46,254 bases of DNA from Pseudomonadota bacterium (GCA_021808195.1 JAKBCE010000029.1:1-46254); one strand, 5' to 3'; counted from the stretch's first letter, positions 37,457 to 46,109 are shown. Program-made: numbers and translations. The notes: generated from the letters alone by a model not told the origin.

Positions 37457-38345
37457 CGGTGCTGAGTTTCCCGCGCCTGCGCGCCCGATAAAATGCGCTC
37501 AGTCCTACGCCGAGCGGCACGGTCCACAGCAGTACCAGCCAGCCGGTGAAGCCATCGTGCCGGCTGAGCAGGAATTGCAGCGGCGCAGCGCGGTTGGGTT
37601 GCGAGAGGCCGTGCACTACGAGCATCACCCAGACCCAGCCGGCGTGCAGGCCCATGCTGGCGGCGGTGTTGCCGGTGATCGAGCGGACCAGGGCGAGGAC
37701 GACGCCGACCGCTGTGAGGCACAGAAAGGCATCGGCGATGGCGAGCGGATGGTCGAATTCACGCAGCGTGCCGCCGAGCAACGCCAGGCCGCTCCAGGGA
37801 TTGACGGCAGCCGGTGGGATGTGAAAAACGCCAAGAAAATGGGTGAATGCGAACACGATCGAGGTGAGCGCAACGGCCAGGACGACGCCGGATTGGCGTT
37901 CGATGCCGGTGAACATGGCCCCGCGCAGCGCGGTCTCCTCGATCAGCCCGACCGCCAGCCCGCTCAGCAGCCGCTTGGCAATCAACGCCGCGAGCGCGCC
38001 GGCGCTGTAACGGGAGGCCTGCTGCCAGTCGAGCAGCCCGAGCGCGGCCATGCTGCCGACCACCGCGCACATCGTGAGCGCACCCAGTACGAGCGCAAGC
38101 GTGAGCTCGCGCAGATAGGTCCGCCGCGGCAAGGCAAAGCCGAGACTCGCCCGATCGGCGAGCCCGAGCCGCCGGGCGATGAGCACGAAGCCGAGCAGGA
38201 AGCCCAGCATGCCGATGCGCTCACCGATGCGGTGGAAGGGAAAATTGAAGTGCGGATGCAGCAGCAGCCAGGCCGGATAGGTGAAAGCGGCCATGCAGGC
38301 GAGACTGAACGCGATCAGCAGGATAAACCAGGCAAAGGCGCGCAT
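37446..38345 (-). CDS. CPBP-family intramembrane glutamic protease
   Basis: 299 residues from ATG 38345 (the frame is open to 38537, but the upstream part has no hydrophobic or conserved features). About eight membrane helices. The catalytic motifs of the CAAX/ABI (CPBP) family are present: EETALRG (the EExxxR motif), FAFTH, and a later histidine in GLHAGWVW. Bacterial members act in membrane proteolysis or bacteriocin self-immunity; the substrate is unknown. It ends flush with mpl on the other strand. Confidence 0.85.
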   Translation of the reverse strand: MRAFAWFILLIAFSLACMAAFTYPAWLLLHPHFNFPFHRIGERIGMLGFLLGFVLIARRLGLADRASLGFALPRRTYLRELTLALVLGALTMCAVVGSMAALGLLDWQQASRYSAGALAALIAKRLLSGLAVGLIEETALRGAMFTGIERQSGVVLAVALTSIVFAFTHFLGVFHIPPAAVNPWSGLALLGGTLREFDHPLAIADAFLCLTAVGVVLALVRSITGNTAASMGLHAGWVWVMLVVHGLSQPNRAAPLQFLLSRHDGFTGWLVLLWTVPLGVGLSAFYRARRRGKLSTAAR

Positions 38346-38470
38346 CGGGTCGGCATCCTCGGTAACGGGCCGGGCACTGTACGGTCGCCGTGCTATGCGA
38401 GGCAAATCTACCGCAACACGCACGCTTTTGCCGTGGCGTGCCGCGCGGAGTGCCCCGACACTGGCGAGCA

Positions 38471-38486
38471 GCCCGCACGTGCGGGC
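38471..38486. repeat. 16-bp perfect palindrome before the Myb-like gene
   Basis: GCCCGCACGTGCGGGC, ending 19 bases before the ATG at 38506. It lies in the 160-base gap between the divergent CPBP gene and the Myb-like gene. It could be an operator or a 5'-leader hairpin; a chance GC palindrome cannot be excluded. The rest of the gap shows nothing. Confidence 0.55.
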
Positions 38487-38505
38487 AGTGCCGCGGAGCA
38501 TCCGC

Positions 38506-38958
38506 ATGCCACCCCCGCAACCCATTGATATCCTCAAGGCCCTGATTCAGGGGCTCGATCCGTCGAGCGGCGCGTCGCTGCCCGCCGAATCGGTGCTTCA
38601 CCGGGCCGAAGTGCTGCGTGCATTGCTCGCCGCGGTGAGTGCGCTTGAAGAGTCGGTCGTGCGTGCGCAGCGGCGCGCCCAGTTGCCCGAAAATGTCGGA
38701 CGCTCGTGGAGCGAGGCCGAGCAGGCCGCGCTCGTGGCGGGCTTCGAGGCCGGCGAATCGCCTGCTGCGCTCGCCGCCAAGCATGCGCGTACCTTGCGAG
38801 CGATCGAGGCACGGCTCGAGCGTCTGGGCCTGTTGCGTCCGGAGCAACGCACAACGCGTGGCGGCTTTTCTGGGGTGTCGGATGCGCCGAATGGCACGCG
38901 CGCGCGCCGCAGGCGATCGCCTTCCAAGGCGCGGTCTGCGCGAGCTGCCCGGCACTGA
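38506..38958 (+). CDS. Myb/SANT-like small protein, conserved but uncharacterised
   Basis: 150 residues. The N-terminus ILKALIQGLDPSSGASLPAESVLHRAEVLRALLAAV resembles a family of unknown function seen in Pseudomonas and relatives. In those, GxDP-TGE-LP-DS is followed by a short helical segment. The middle RSWSEAEQAALVAGFEAGESPAALAAKH-RT-RAIEARLERLGLL looks like a Myb/SANT-type or resolvase-like helix-turn-helix. The last 35 residues are low-complexity and basic and use codons less like the rest. DNA binding is plausible but not shown. The chosen start begins the conserved part. Confidence 0.65.
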   Translation: MPPPQPIDILKALIQGLDPSSGASLPAESVLHRAEVLRALLAAVSALEESVVRAQRRAQLPENVGRSWSEAEQAALVAGFEAGESPAALAAKHARTLRAIEARLERLGLLRPEQRTTRGGFSGVSDAPNGTRARRRRSPSKARSARAARH

Positions 38959-39516
38959 GCGACCGACATCGTTTGCTCGCACGGCTTGACGGGGGTGGCT
39001 GGGCGAACTGTAAGCTTCGCGCCAAGTGCCGCGCGGGACTGCCCGGGTACAGCATCCGCAGCAACCACGGCAAACCGATTAGACGGAGATGACGACGCTG
39101 AGCAGTGAGGCGCAGAGCGCGGTAGGCCGGACCGCAGCGAGAGTCTTCGGCGCAGACCCAGCGCTGCACTCGACCGTGGATTTCCGCAGCCGCCAGGGCA
39201 GCTCCGTCGGGCTGCTGCGCAAGCTATTCCCCGCGGCTCCTGCGCCCGAGGCGCCGCAGACGGCGCGCGCATTCACGGTCGCTTCGGACCCCTCGACTTT
39301 TGCAACCACTGCGTGCATCAGCGCGAGGTCTCTCTTGGTGCGCGAACGGCGCAGGCACGTGCGGTGCGCCGTCCAGCACCGCTCCGGCGGGCGCGACGAT
39401 ATAGCAGCCTTCGCCGCACTCGCCAGCCAGCCGCACGCGCAGGGTCCGAGATCGCCCGCTGGGCTCCACCTGGCCGGCGCACTCGAAGCGGACCGGCAGG
39501 CCGCCGCACCGCAGCA
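38959..39516. other. Unresolved stretch before the glycosyltransferase cluster
   Basis: Several frames on both strands have high G/C at third positions and I cannot decide between them. One plus-strand frame continues past the Myb-like stop to 39092 with an AVCASC...NCKLRAKC cysteine pattern but no start codon of its own. Another (39089-39520) overlaps the next gene by ATGA. A minus-strand frame at about 39345-39510 also reads like protein. A frameshifted or decayed gene is possible. Confidence 0.4.
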
Positions 39517-39520
39517 ATGA
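39089..39520 (+). CDS. Doubtful ORF overlapping a glycosyltransferase start
   Basis: 143 residues, unrecognised. Its TGA overlaps the ATG of the GT4 gene in ATGA (39517-39520), a coupling used repeatedly in this window. A CGGAG site lies 4 bases before its ATG (39083-39087). The first 70 codons have strong G/C third-position bias; the second half is arginine-rich and less convincing. No domain, signal peptide or membrane helix is seen. It may be a real small gene, a frame-disrupted gene, or a shadow. Confidence 0.3.
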   Translation: MTTLSSEAQSAVGRTAARVFGADPALHSTVDFRSRQGSSVGLLRKLFPAAPAPEAPQTARAFTVASDPSTFATTACISARSLLVRERRRHVRCAVQHRSGGRDDIAAFAALASQPHAQGPRSPAGLHLAGALEADRQAAAPQQ

Positions 39521-40581
39521 GCACCGTGTTATTTTACGATCCGGTATGTATCCGGCCGTATGACACCGAAACGCTTCGGCGGGAGGCACTCGGCGGCACG
39601 GAGGCAACTGTGGTGCGCATCGCCGATGCGCTCGGTGCCGAGGTGGCGCAGCACAATCGCACAGTCGCGAGCGGTCGCTATGTGGTGCCCGAGCGCAACC
39701 CCGGTGTCGGCTGCGTGATCGTCAATCGCGATTCACGCGCATTGCCGAGCGTGCAGCGGCTGTATCCGAATGCCCGCGTCTTCCTCTGGCTGCACGACCG
39801 CATGCGTCCCGGATCAAGGCGCGCCCGCTGGCTCGCCGCCAGCGCGGAGCTCCTGCGCGATCTCGATGTGCGCATCATCTGCGTCTCGGACACGCATCGA
39901 GCGGAGGTGGAGGCATCGTTGCGCTGGATGCGCGCGGACGGAAGCATACGTGCGCGTACCATCTACAACCCGATCGACGATGCGCTGCAGCCGGACGGCT
40001 CGCCGATTGACGTGCGCAAACTGGTGTTTCTCTCCTCGCCCAACAAGGGTCTGAAGTTTACGCTGGATGCGCTGCGCGCCCTGCGCCGACGCATGCCCGA
40101 TCTGCAGCTGGTGGTCGGCAATCCCGGCTACAAGCAGGGCGCATGGGCGGCGATCGAGGGAGTGCGTTACCTCGGACCGCAGCCGCAGGCGCGAGTGCAT
40201 GCCGAGGTGCGCACTGCGCTGTGCACGTTCTTTCCGAATTTCGTGATACCCGAGACGTTCGGTCTCGTGTTTGCCGAATCAAACGCGCTCGGCACACCGG
40301 TTCTGACGCACGATTGCGGGGCAGCCCGCGAGATCATCGGCGACTCACGGCAGATCCTGCCGGTGACGCGCGGACTGCGGGTTTATGAGCATTTGCTCGG
40401 CCCCCTGGGGCCGCGCTGGCGCGCGTGGCCAGCGCGCGTGGCCGACGGCTGCGGATTGTTTGATGCGTATGTCGAGCGTATCCGCGCGTGGCGCGCCGGC
40501 GAGCGGCCCGTCACGGGGCCCGATCCACGCTTTCGTCTCGCGAGCGTTGCTGCACGCTGGCGAGAGGAACTCGCGAGCTGA
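39517..40581 (+). CDS. Glycosyltransferase family 4
   Basis: 354 residues from ATG 39517. A GT-B enzyme with an N-terminal acceptor domain (STVLFYDPVCIRPYDTETLRREALGGTEATVVRIADAL) and the C-terminal donor-site motif FVIPETFGLVFAESNALGTPVLTHDCGAAREI, the E-x7-E pattern of GT4. The YNPID segment is also typical. It is a soluble or peripheral enzyme that adds a sugar from a nucleotide donor in LPS or capsule assembly; donor and acceptor are unknown. It is the first of three glycosyltransferases on this strand. Confidence 0.88.
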   Translation: MSTVLFYDPVCIRPYDTETLRREALGGTEATVVRIADALGAEVAQHNRTVASGRYVVPERNPGVGCVIVNRDSRALPSVQRLYPNARVFLWLHDRMRPGSRRARWLAASAELLRDLDVRIICVSDTHRAEVEASLRWMRADGSIRARTIYNPIDDALQPDGSPIDVRKLVFLSSPNKGLKFTLDALRALRRRMPDLQLVVGNPGYKQGAWAAIEGVRYLGPQPQARVHAEVRTALCTFFPNFVIPETFGLVFAESNALGTPVLTHDCGAAREIIGDSRQILPVTRGLRVYEHLLGPLGPRWRAWPARVADGCGLFDAYVERIRAWRAGERPVTGPDPRFRLASVAARWREELAS

Positions 40582-40687
40582 GCAGGCGGGTGCAGCAACC
40601 GTGCCGCTCGCGCGCTTCGCAATTCCTTACACACGTCGGGCGCTACGCGGGCACAATATCGGATCGGATTTGGGCTGCACGGCAGCG

Positions 40688-41788
40688 ATGAGCGTACGAC
40701 CTCTCTATCCATTTGTGTTCCGTCATGGCCGCGTGGGCGACATGATCATGCAGACCGCGCTGCTTGAGATGCTGCATCGCCGCTATGGCGCACCCTGCCA
40801 TGTGGTGGGGGCCGGACCCTGGAATCCGAGCATCTTCCGCGCTCATCCGGATGTCGAGCACTGTTGGACGCTGCCTCGTCATGCGCCATTTCCGCTCACC
40901 CCGCAGTGGCCGCAGCTGGTGCGCGCGCTGCGCCAGAGCGATCCCAGTCCGATCTACGTCTCTGAATACCAGTATCGCCAGCTGCCGCGCGTGAAGCGGC
41001 TGCTCGCCACCAGCGGCATCGATCCGCGCCGCTGCGTGTTCATTGACGAGGAGCCAGGCGAGAACGGTCATTGGGTCGACGCTCTGCTGCGCCTCGGCGC
41101 GCGCACGCCGCCGGCGCTGCAAGGCGCCGATTATCCGCTGCCGACGGATTACCGACACTGTGCGCCGAGCCTGGTGGTGCTCGAGTCTGAGCGGCGCGAG
41201 TGCGAGGCGTGGCTGCGGGCACGTGGCTGGTTCGGTCGGCCGATCATCCTCGTGCAGCCGGGCAATCACCGCAGCATGAGTCCGCGCCGCCGCCGCCGGT
41301 GGGAAAACCGGGACGACAAGGCCTGGCCGGTCGAGCGTTGGCGCGAGCTGCTGTACGCCATACGACAGCGCTTGCCGACTGCGGTGCTGGTGTTGCGCGG
41401 GGCGGTGGCGGAAGTGCCGGTACTCGAGGCGATGCGTGCGGCGATTGGGCTCGAGGGGCTCGAGGTGAGCGGGCTCGAGCTGCGGCCGCTATTTGCGCTG
41501 ACCGAGGCGGCGCATAGCATGATTTCGGTGGATACCGGCCCGGCGCATGCGGCGGCCGCGTTGGGGTTGCCGGTGGTGGTGCTCTACGGAGCCGGACCGC
41601 AGGCGGTGTGGCTGCCGCGTAGCCCATCGGGTTCGCCCGTGATCGGTCTTGGCGGACCGCCGCAGTGGAACCGTGCGGACCGTATCCCAGTGCACACGGT
41701 GCTCGACGCGTGGTATTCGCTGCTCGCGTACCGCGAGGGCACTCGCGCGGCGGTGCGCGCGCCGGTGCCGCTTATCACTCATTCCTGA
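40688..41788 (+). CDS. Glycosyltransferase family 9 (heptosyltransferase-like)
   Basis: 366 residues from ATG 40688; the open frame extends back to 40385 but that part overlaps the GT4 gene. The N-terminal FVFRHGRVGDMIMQTALLEML is the GT9 signature, and ISVDTGPAHAAAALGLPVVVLYG is the C-terminal donor motif. It probably adds heptose or a related sugar to the LPS outer core. It is second in a GT4-GT9-GT4 series. The 106-base gap before it shows no gene and no strong ribosome site. Confidence 0.87.
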   Translation: MSVRPLYPFVFRHGRVGDMIMQTALLEMLHRRYGAPCHVVGAGPWNPSIFRAHPDVEHCWTLPRHAPFPLTPQWPQLVRALRQSDPSPIYVSEYQYRQLPRVKRLLATSGIDPRRCVFIDEEPGENGHWVDALLRLGARTPPALQGADYPLPTDYRHCAPSLVVLESERRECEAWLRARGWFGRPIILVQPGNHRSMSPRRRRRWENRDDKAWPVERWRELLYAIRQRLPTAVLVLRGAVAEVPVLEAMRAAIGLEGLEVSGLELRPLFALTEAAHSMISVDTGPAHAAAALGLPVVVLYGAGPQAVWLPRSPSGSPVIGLGGPPQWNRADRIPVHTVLDAWYSLLAYREGTRAAVRAPVPLITHS

Positions 41789-41851
41789 CCATGGCATGTT
41801 GACCGGAGCATGCAATCGCATTGCGCTGCCGAAGCGGCGCTGGTGGCGGCG

Positions 41852-42952
41852 ATGAAGCTGTTGTTTGCCGACTCCACCACACGCGGTTACGGTACCGAGC
41901 AGCACGCTGCGGCGCTTGCGATCGCCACGATGCAACGTGGTCATGCGGTGCGCTGCATCGTCCGCGGCGGCAGCGCGATGGAGGCCATCCTGCGCCAGGC
42001 TGGGGTGCCCTGTGTGGCGGTGCCGCCGGGACGGGCGAGTGGCGTGCGAGTGGTCCTGCGGCTGATCCGGCTGGCACAGCGCGAGCGGCCCGATTGGCTG
42101 GTGACCGGGGATGGCCGCTTCCACTGGGTGTTCATGGGGTTGCGCCGACTGCTCGGCGCGCGGGTCGCATTCTTCCGGCATTGGCCCGTTGTGCCGAAGA
42201 GCGCCCGGACGCGCAGGATGCTCTCAAGCCGGGCCGACCGCTTCATTCTGGTGTCGCGCTTCCACCGTGACGAGTACCGGCGCCAGGGCATGGACGTCGC
42301 GCGGGCCGCGGTGCTCTACAACCCGATCGATACCGAGCGGTTTCGTCCCTCGCAAGAGTGGCGGGCGAAGACGCGCGCGCAGTTCGGTATCGACAGCTCG
42401 AGCATTGTCGTCGGCTACGCCGGACGCATGGTGCGGGACAAGGGCATCTTCACTCTGCTCGAGGCGCTGGAGTCGGTGCTGGCCGATGCCCCGCAGGCGC
42501 ACGCGATCTGGGTCGGCGACGGTGCTGATGCGGCCGCATTGCGTGAGCGCGCCAAACTCTCCTCCGGCGCTGCGCGCCATCACTTTCTTGATTGGCAGTC
42601 TGATCTGGCGCAGCTTTATCCGGCCTGTGATCTGATCGTCGTACCGTCGATCATTGCCGAGACGTTCGGCCGGGTGTCGGTCGAGGCGCAGTCCGCGGGC
42701 GTGCCGGTCGTGGTGAGCGATGCTGGCGGATTGCGCGAGACGCTGATCCCGGGCGAGACCGGTCTGGTCAGCGCAGCCGCTGACAGTGCCTCGCTCGCCG
42801 CGCTCATCAATGAGCTGATCCGCGACGGCGAGCGGCGCGCGCACATGGGCGCTGCGGGGCGCGCCTGGGTGTGTGCGCATTTCTCGTTCGGGCAGATCGC
42901 CCGCGAGTTCGAGTCCTTGCTGCGCGAGGAGCCGCCGCCGGCGAACGGGTGA
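41852..42952 (+). CDS. Glycosyltransferase family 4
   Basis: 366 residues from ATG 41852; another ATG at 41810 would add 14 residues of unlikely sequence. The N-terminal KLLFADSTTRGYGTEQHAAALAIAT contains the acceptor-side glycine loop. The donor domain shows VLYNPIDTERF, VVGYAGRMVRDKGIFTLLEAL and IIAETFGRVSVEAQSAGVPVVVSDAGG with the E-x7-E pattern. It is third of the glycosyltransferase series and runs into the Wzi-type gene, 15 bases apart. Confidence 0.9.
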   Translation: MKLLFADSTTRGYGTEQHAAALAIATMQRGHAVRCIVRGGSAMEAILRQAGVPCVAVPPGRASGVRVVLRLIRLAQRERPDWLVTGDGRFHWVFMGLRRLLGARVAFFRHWPVVPKSARTRRMLSSRADRFILVSRFHRDEYRRQGMDVARAAVLYNPIDTERFRPSQEWRAKTRAQFGIDSSSIVVGYAGRMVRDKGIFTLLEALESVLADAPQAHAIWVGDGADAAALRERAKLSSGAARHHFLDWQSDLAQLYPACDLIVVPSIIAETFGRVSVEAQSAGVPVVVSDAGGLRETLIPGETGLVSAAADSASLAALINELIRDGERRAHMGAAGRAWVCAHFSFGQIAREFESLLREEPPPANG

Positions 42953-42963
42953 GCCGGCGGCGG
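42932..42963. terminator. 11-bp perfect hairpin over the GT4 stop (convergent junction)
   Basis: CCGCCGCCGGC (42932-42942) and its exact complement (42953-42963) flank a 10-base loop containing the stop codon of the GT4 gene. It ends 5 bases before the Wzi-type stop. No T-tract. Confidence 0.6.
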
Positions 42964-42967
42964 GCGC

Positions 42968-44980
42968 TCAGAACCGCCGCGACACGTACAGCGTGTAGCT
43001 GTACGTGCTGGTGAACGAATAAGGACCGGCGCCGCCTTGCGGATCGCTGCGCAAATCACGTTGACGGTTCGCCTTGACCACGTTGCGAAAATCCAGGCCC
43101 AGGTCCCAGCCGGGCATGAACTGACGCCACTGCACGCCGGCGCCCAGGTACAGCCCGTAGGCGGGCGTGGCGAGAGAGTAACGGGCCGCGCCCACGAACG
43201 CGTGGACGGCGATCGGCCAGTCAAAGCGATAGCGATAGTCGAGCATGCGCAGGCCGAGCAGCAGCCGCCCACTGATTGCGTCCGCATCGAGCGCCACGCC
43301 GAGGTCCTGATGCTTCGAGACCCGGCGCAGCGCACCGATCGTCAGATCGGGGCTGCCGGCCCAGTGCGTGTAGAAGCGCAGCGTGCTGACTGGATTGACC
43401 AGCATGCGGTAGTAGTTCACACCAGTCTGCACGAACAGCCAGTCGCCCTTGGGCCGTGCTCCGGCAAAGGCGGCCGCACCCGAGGAGTCCCCGCCGAACA
43501 GCGCCTCGCCGTCGCGCAGCGTGCCTTCGAGGCGGATGAAGTGGCCGCCGAATACGTCTCGTCCCGCCTGAATTTCCGCGCCGACGGCGTAGCCGTGCCA
43601 GGGACGGGTGTAGCTCAGCGAACCGAGGTACTCGTTTTTGTATGGGTAAGTGGCATAGGTGGTCTGGTCGTAGTTCGACAGCGAACGCAGGCGCAGCTGC
43701 AGATAGCCGCCGAACGAGGGCGTCCAGCCGATGCGCAGCATGTTGCTCTGCCCGCCGACCGCATCGGCGATCGAGTTGGGCGTGGCGAGCTGGCGCTGGT
43801 CGCCGAACCAATTGCCGATGCTCGCGCCATAGTTGGTGATGCCGTCGAGGTAGCCGGTCTGCAGCGAAGTGGCGGTGTGCACGTACCAGGTCGGAGAGAA
43901 GGAGTCGATCTCGTAGGTGAGATCGAACGGACCGATGTGCGGGAACTGGATGCCCACGGACAGATCCGGCTTGCCGAGCAGATAGTTCTTGCCGTCGGCG
44001 GTGTCATTGCCCGCATACTCGGTGTACACCGCAAATGGCACGCGCCCCGGGAAGATGAACTCGCTGCTGAGGGAGGCTTCCTGCTTGCCCACGACGTGCG
44101 TGCCGGCGTTGAATCCGCTGCTCTGCGCCTTGCTGGGATTGAAGAACGCCTGCATCACGTCGCTTACCGACTCGCCGCCGGCCGCGCCGCCGCCCCAGAC
44201 CAACAGTCGCTGAAACGACAGTCCCCAGCCGCTCACCGGCTCGATGCCGAGCCGCACGCCGCCCATCTTCGGATGGCCGCGGGTCAAGGTGCCGTTGGTC
44301 AGCTGAATGCGGCTCGACTGTGACATCTGCGCCACGAAGATTTCATACTGCAGGCCGAGACGCGTCAGCGGCAGTACGTTCGAGAGCGTCACCGAAGGCA
44401 TCGTGGGCGCCTCGGTGCTGATCAGCATCGAGCTGTCTGTGAGCGGTGACCACCAATGATCCCGGTAGCCGATATCGAGCTGCGCCCAGTCGAACCCGAG
44501 GCTGAGCATGGTGCCGGTCGGGGTCACGCGTCCCTGGTAGGCCACGCCGCCGAGATTGAACAGGATGTGCGAGTTGGGTTGGATGTAGCCCGCGCCGGCG
44601 ACCTGGAAGGGGCTCTGGGCCTTCATGCCGTGCTGGTTCGGCAGGGTGATATTCGATTGGCCCAGGGTTGCCCCGAGGGTGACACTGGTAAATTCGACCC
44701 CGTTGGAATGCATGTAGCGACCGAGATAATGGCGCACCCGTTGGCACAACGGGCGATCGACGCGGCAGGCCTTCGGCAGCGCCCGCAGCACCAGGGCGGC
44801 GGGAATCGGCCGGGACAACACCGGCTCGTCGCCGAGGATCAGTACCCGTTCGATGGCGTTCTCGACGGCCGGATCGAGGTTCAGAGGCAGATAGGGGCTG
44901 ACGCCGCTCGCGAAGGCCGTTTGCGACAGCGTCAGGACGGTGAGGAGCAACAGTCCCAGGGAAAGGGGGCGGCGGGTCAT
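42968..44980 (-). CDS. Wzi-family capsule assembly outer-membrane protein
   Basis: 670 residues from ATG 44980, with a clear signal peptide (LSLGLLLLTVLTLSQTAFA, cleaved near residue 25). The remainder is barrel-like: long runs of alternating strands with aromatic girdles, ending in TSTYSYTLYVSRRF with a C-terminal phenylalanine. The DHWWSPLTDSSMLISTEAPTMPSVTLSN segment is typical of the Wzi family, which binds capsular polysaccharide at the cell surface. It is longer than enteric Wzi (about 480). Together with three glycosyltransferases it suggests surface glycan export or anchoring. No Wza/Wzc genes are in the window. Confidence 0.85.
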   Translation of the reverse strand: MTRRPLSLGLLLLTVLTLSQTAFASGVSPYLPLNLDPAVENAIERVLILGDEPVLSRPIPAALVLRALPKACRVDRPLCQRVRHYLGRYMHSNGVEFTSVTLGATLGQSNITLPNQHGMKAQSPFQVAGAGYIQPNSHILFNLGGVAYQGRVTPTGTMLSLGFDWAQLDIGYRDHWWSPLTDSSMLISTEAPTMPSVTLSNVLPLTRLGLQYEIFVAQMSQSSRIQLTNGTLTRGHPKMGGVRLGIEPVSGWGLSFQRLLVWGGGAAGGESVSDVMQAFFNPSKAQSSGFNAGTHVVGKQEASLSSEFIFPGRVPFAVYTEYAGNDTADGKNYLLGKPDLSVGIQFPHIGPFDLTYEIDSFSPTWYVHTATSLQTGYLDGITNYGASIGNWFGDQRQLATPNSIADAVGGQSNMLRIGWTPSFGGYLQLRLRSLSNYDQTTYATYPYKNEYLGSLSYTRPWHGYAVGAEIQAGRDVFGGHFIRLEGTLRDGEALFGGDSSGAAAFAGARPKGDWLFVQTGVNYYRMLVNPVSTLRFYTHWAGSPDLTIGALRRVSKHQDLGVALDADAISGRLLLGLRMLDYRYRFDWPIAVHAFVGAARYSLATPAYGLYLGAGVQWRQFMPGWDLGLDFRNVVKANRQRDLRSDPQGGAGPYSFTSTYSYTLYVSRRF

Positions 44981-45056
44981 TCCATTCTCGCGTGGCTCTT
45001 TGCCGTGCAAAGTAGCCAGCCGCGCAGCAAAGATCAATGCCCGCTTGCGCGCTCGC

Positions 45057-45839
45057 TCAGGCGGCGCTCACCGAGCCACAGGCAGCAGGCTTGTCGAGCC
45101 ACACCACTTCGGTGCTGATCGTCCCGTCGGCATGCAGGTCGAGCGTGCGGTATGCGCCGGGACGCGCATCGAGTTCGAACTGCTCGGCGCGCGGTCGGAA
45201 CTGTACGCAGGTCGCCGGCGTGCCGAGCAGCCGCACGCCGTTACGCAGCGCATCGAAGCCCTGATGCACGTGCCCCCACACGATGCCGCGCACATTAGGG
45301 TGTTGGTCTATCACGCGAAAGAAGGCCGCCGCATTGGCGAGTCCGACCGCATCGAGCCAGCGGCTCTCCATCGGCACCGGATGGTGGTGCAGGCACACCA
45401 GTGCCGGGCGTTCGTCGGCCTGTGCGAGCGCCGCGTCCAGCGCTGCGAGGCTGGTGTCACTCAGTGCCCCGCCGGCGCTGCCGGGCACGACGCTATCGAG
45501 CAGAATGATGCGCCAGCGGCCGAGCTCAAGGTGACCGCCCGCGACGAACGGTGGCGCAGCCAGCGCCTGACGCATCAGGAGAGGATCATCGTGGTTGCCG
45601 GGCAGGCACAGCACCGGCTGCTCGATCGTGCCGAACAGCCGGCGGAAATGCGTATAGCCATCCGGATCATCGTTGACGATGTCTCCGGTGACGAGCAGCG
45701 CATCGGGCGGCCAGATTCCCCGCTGCGCATGCGCCAGCGCCGCACTGGCGGCCGGTAGGGTCGGCACACCGCGCAGCGCAGCACTTGCGGCACCGCTCAG
45801 GTGCAGATCGGTGAACTGGACGACGCGGACGACGTTCAT
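45057..45839 (-). CDS. cpdA: CpdA-type class III cyclic-nucleotide phosphodiesterase
   Basis: 260 residues. A metallophosphoesterase with the full metal-binding series: FTDLHL, GDIVND, GNHDD, CLHHHPV and GHVHQGF. CpdA hydrolyses cAMP, lowering CRP-dependent transcription; the family also includes other phosphodiesterases, so cAMP is inferred. No signal peptide, so cytoplasmic. It starts at ATG 45839 and diverges from tkt with 270 bases between. It is the gene immediately upstream of the Wzi-type gene on the same strand. Confidence 0.87.
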   Translation of the reverse strand: MNVVRVVQFTDLHLSGAASAALRGVPTLPAASAALAHAQRGIWPPDALLVTGDIVNDDPDGYTHFRRLFGTIEQPVLCLPGNHDDPLLMRQALAAPPFVAGGHLELGRWRIILLDSVVPGSAGGALSDTSLAALDAALAQADERPALVCLHHHPVPMESRWLDAVGLANAAAFFRVIDQHPNVRGIVWGHVHQGFDALRNGVRLLGTPATCVQFRPRAEQFELDARPGAYRTLDLHADGTISTEVVWLDKPAACGSVSAA

Positions 45840-45992
45840 CGCGGCGAGGGTAACAAAGTCTGCTTAACCCGCAGTGAACTGGGTCGCGCGGTGCCTCGCT
45901 CGGGCCCAGCGGGGTCGGTAGGACGTGATGCCGGTCGCGCATATTGTGAAAACCGGCAGGTATGAGCCCGCGACCGGCGCGGCGCGCGGACA

Positions 45993-46021
45993 TTGAGCAT
46001 TGCGCGCCACTGGGGGACAAT
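45993..46021 (+). promoter_or_regulatory. Candidate sigma-70 promoter of tkt
   Basis: TTGAGC and GACAAT, 17 bases apart, in the 270-base gap between cpdA and tkt. Each box has four of six consensus bases. The -10 overlaps the left arm of the hairpin at 46012-46030. Confidence 0.35.
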
Positions 46022-46036
46022 GCGACCCCCTTTTTT
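46012..46036 (+). terminator. Terminator-like hairpin in the tkt upstream region
   Basis: GGGGG pairs with CCCCC around a 9-base loop, followed by six T residues, 73 bases before the tkt ATG. It overlaps the candidate promoter, so it would lie mostly before the transcript and may not function. No plus-strand gene lies upstream that would need it. Confidence 0.3.
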
Positions 46037-46109
46037 CCTCGTGTCGCGCGGCCGCGGCGCTGCAACGGCCGGGTGGGATGCGGTGCCGAAGCCGCATGAA
46101 AGGATCTTG

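Noticed and set aside
43037..44323. Plus-strand ORF of 428 codons across the Wzi-type gene
   Set aside because: Antisense to a protein with a clear signal peptide and barrel pattern; the plus frame has no recognisable domain.
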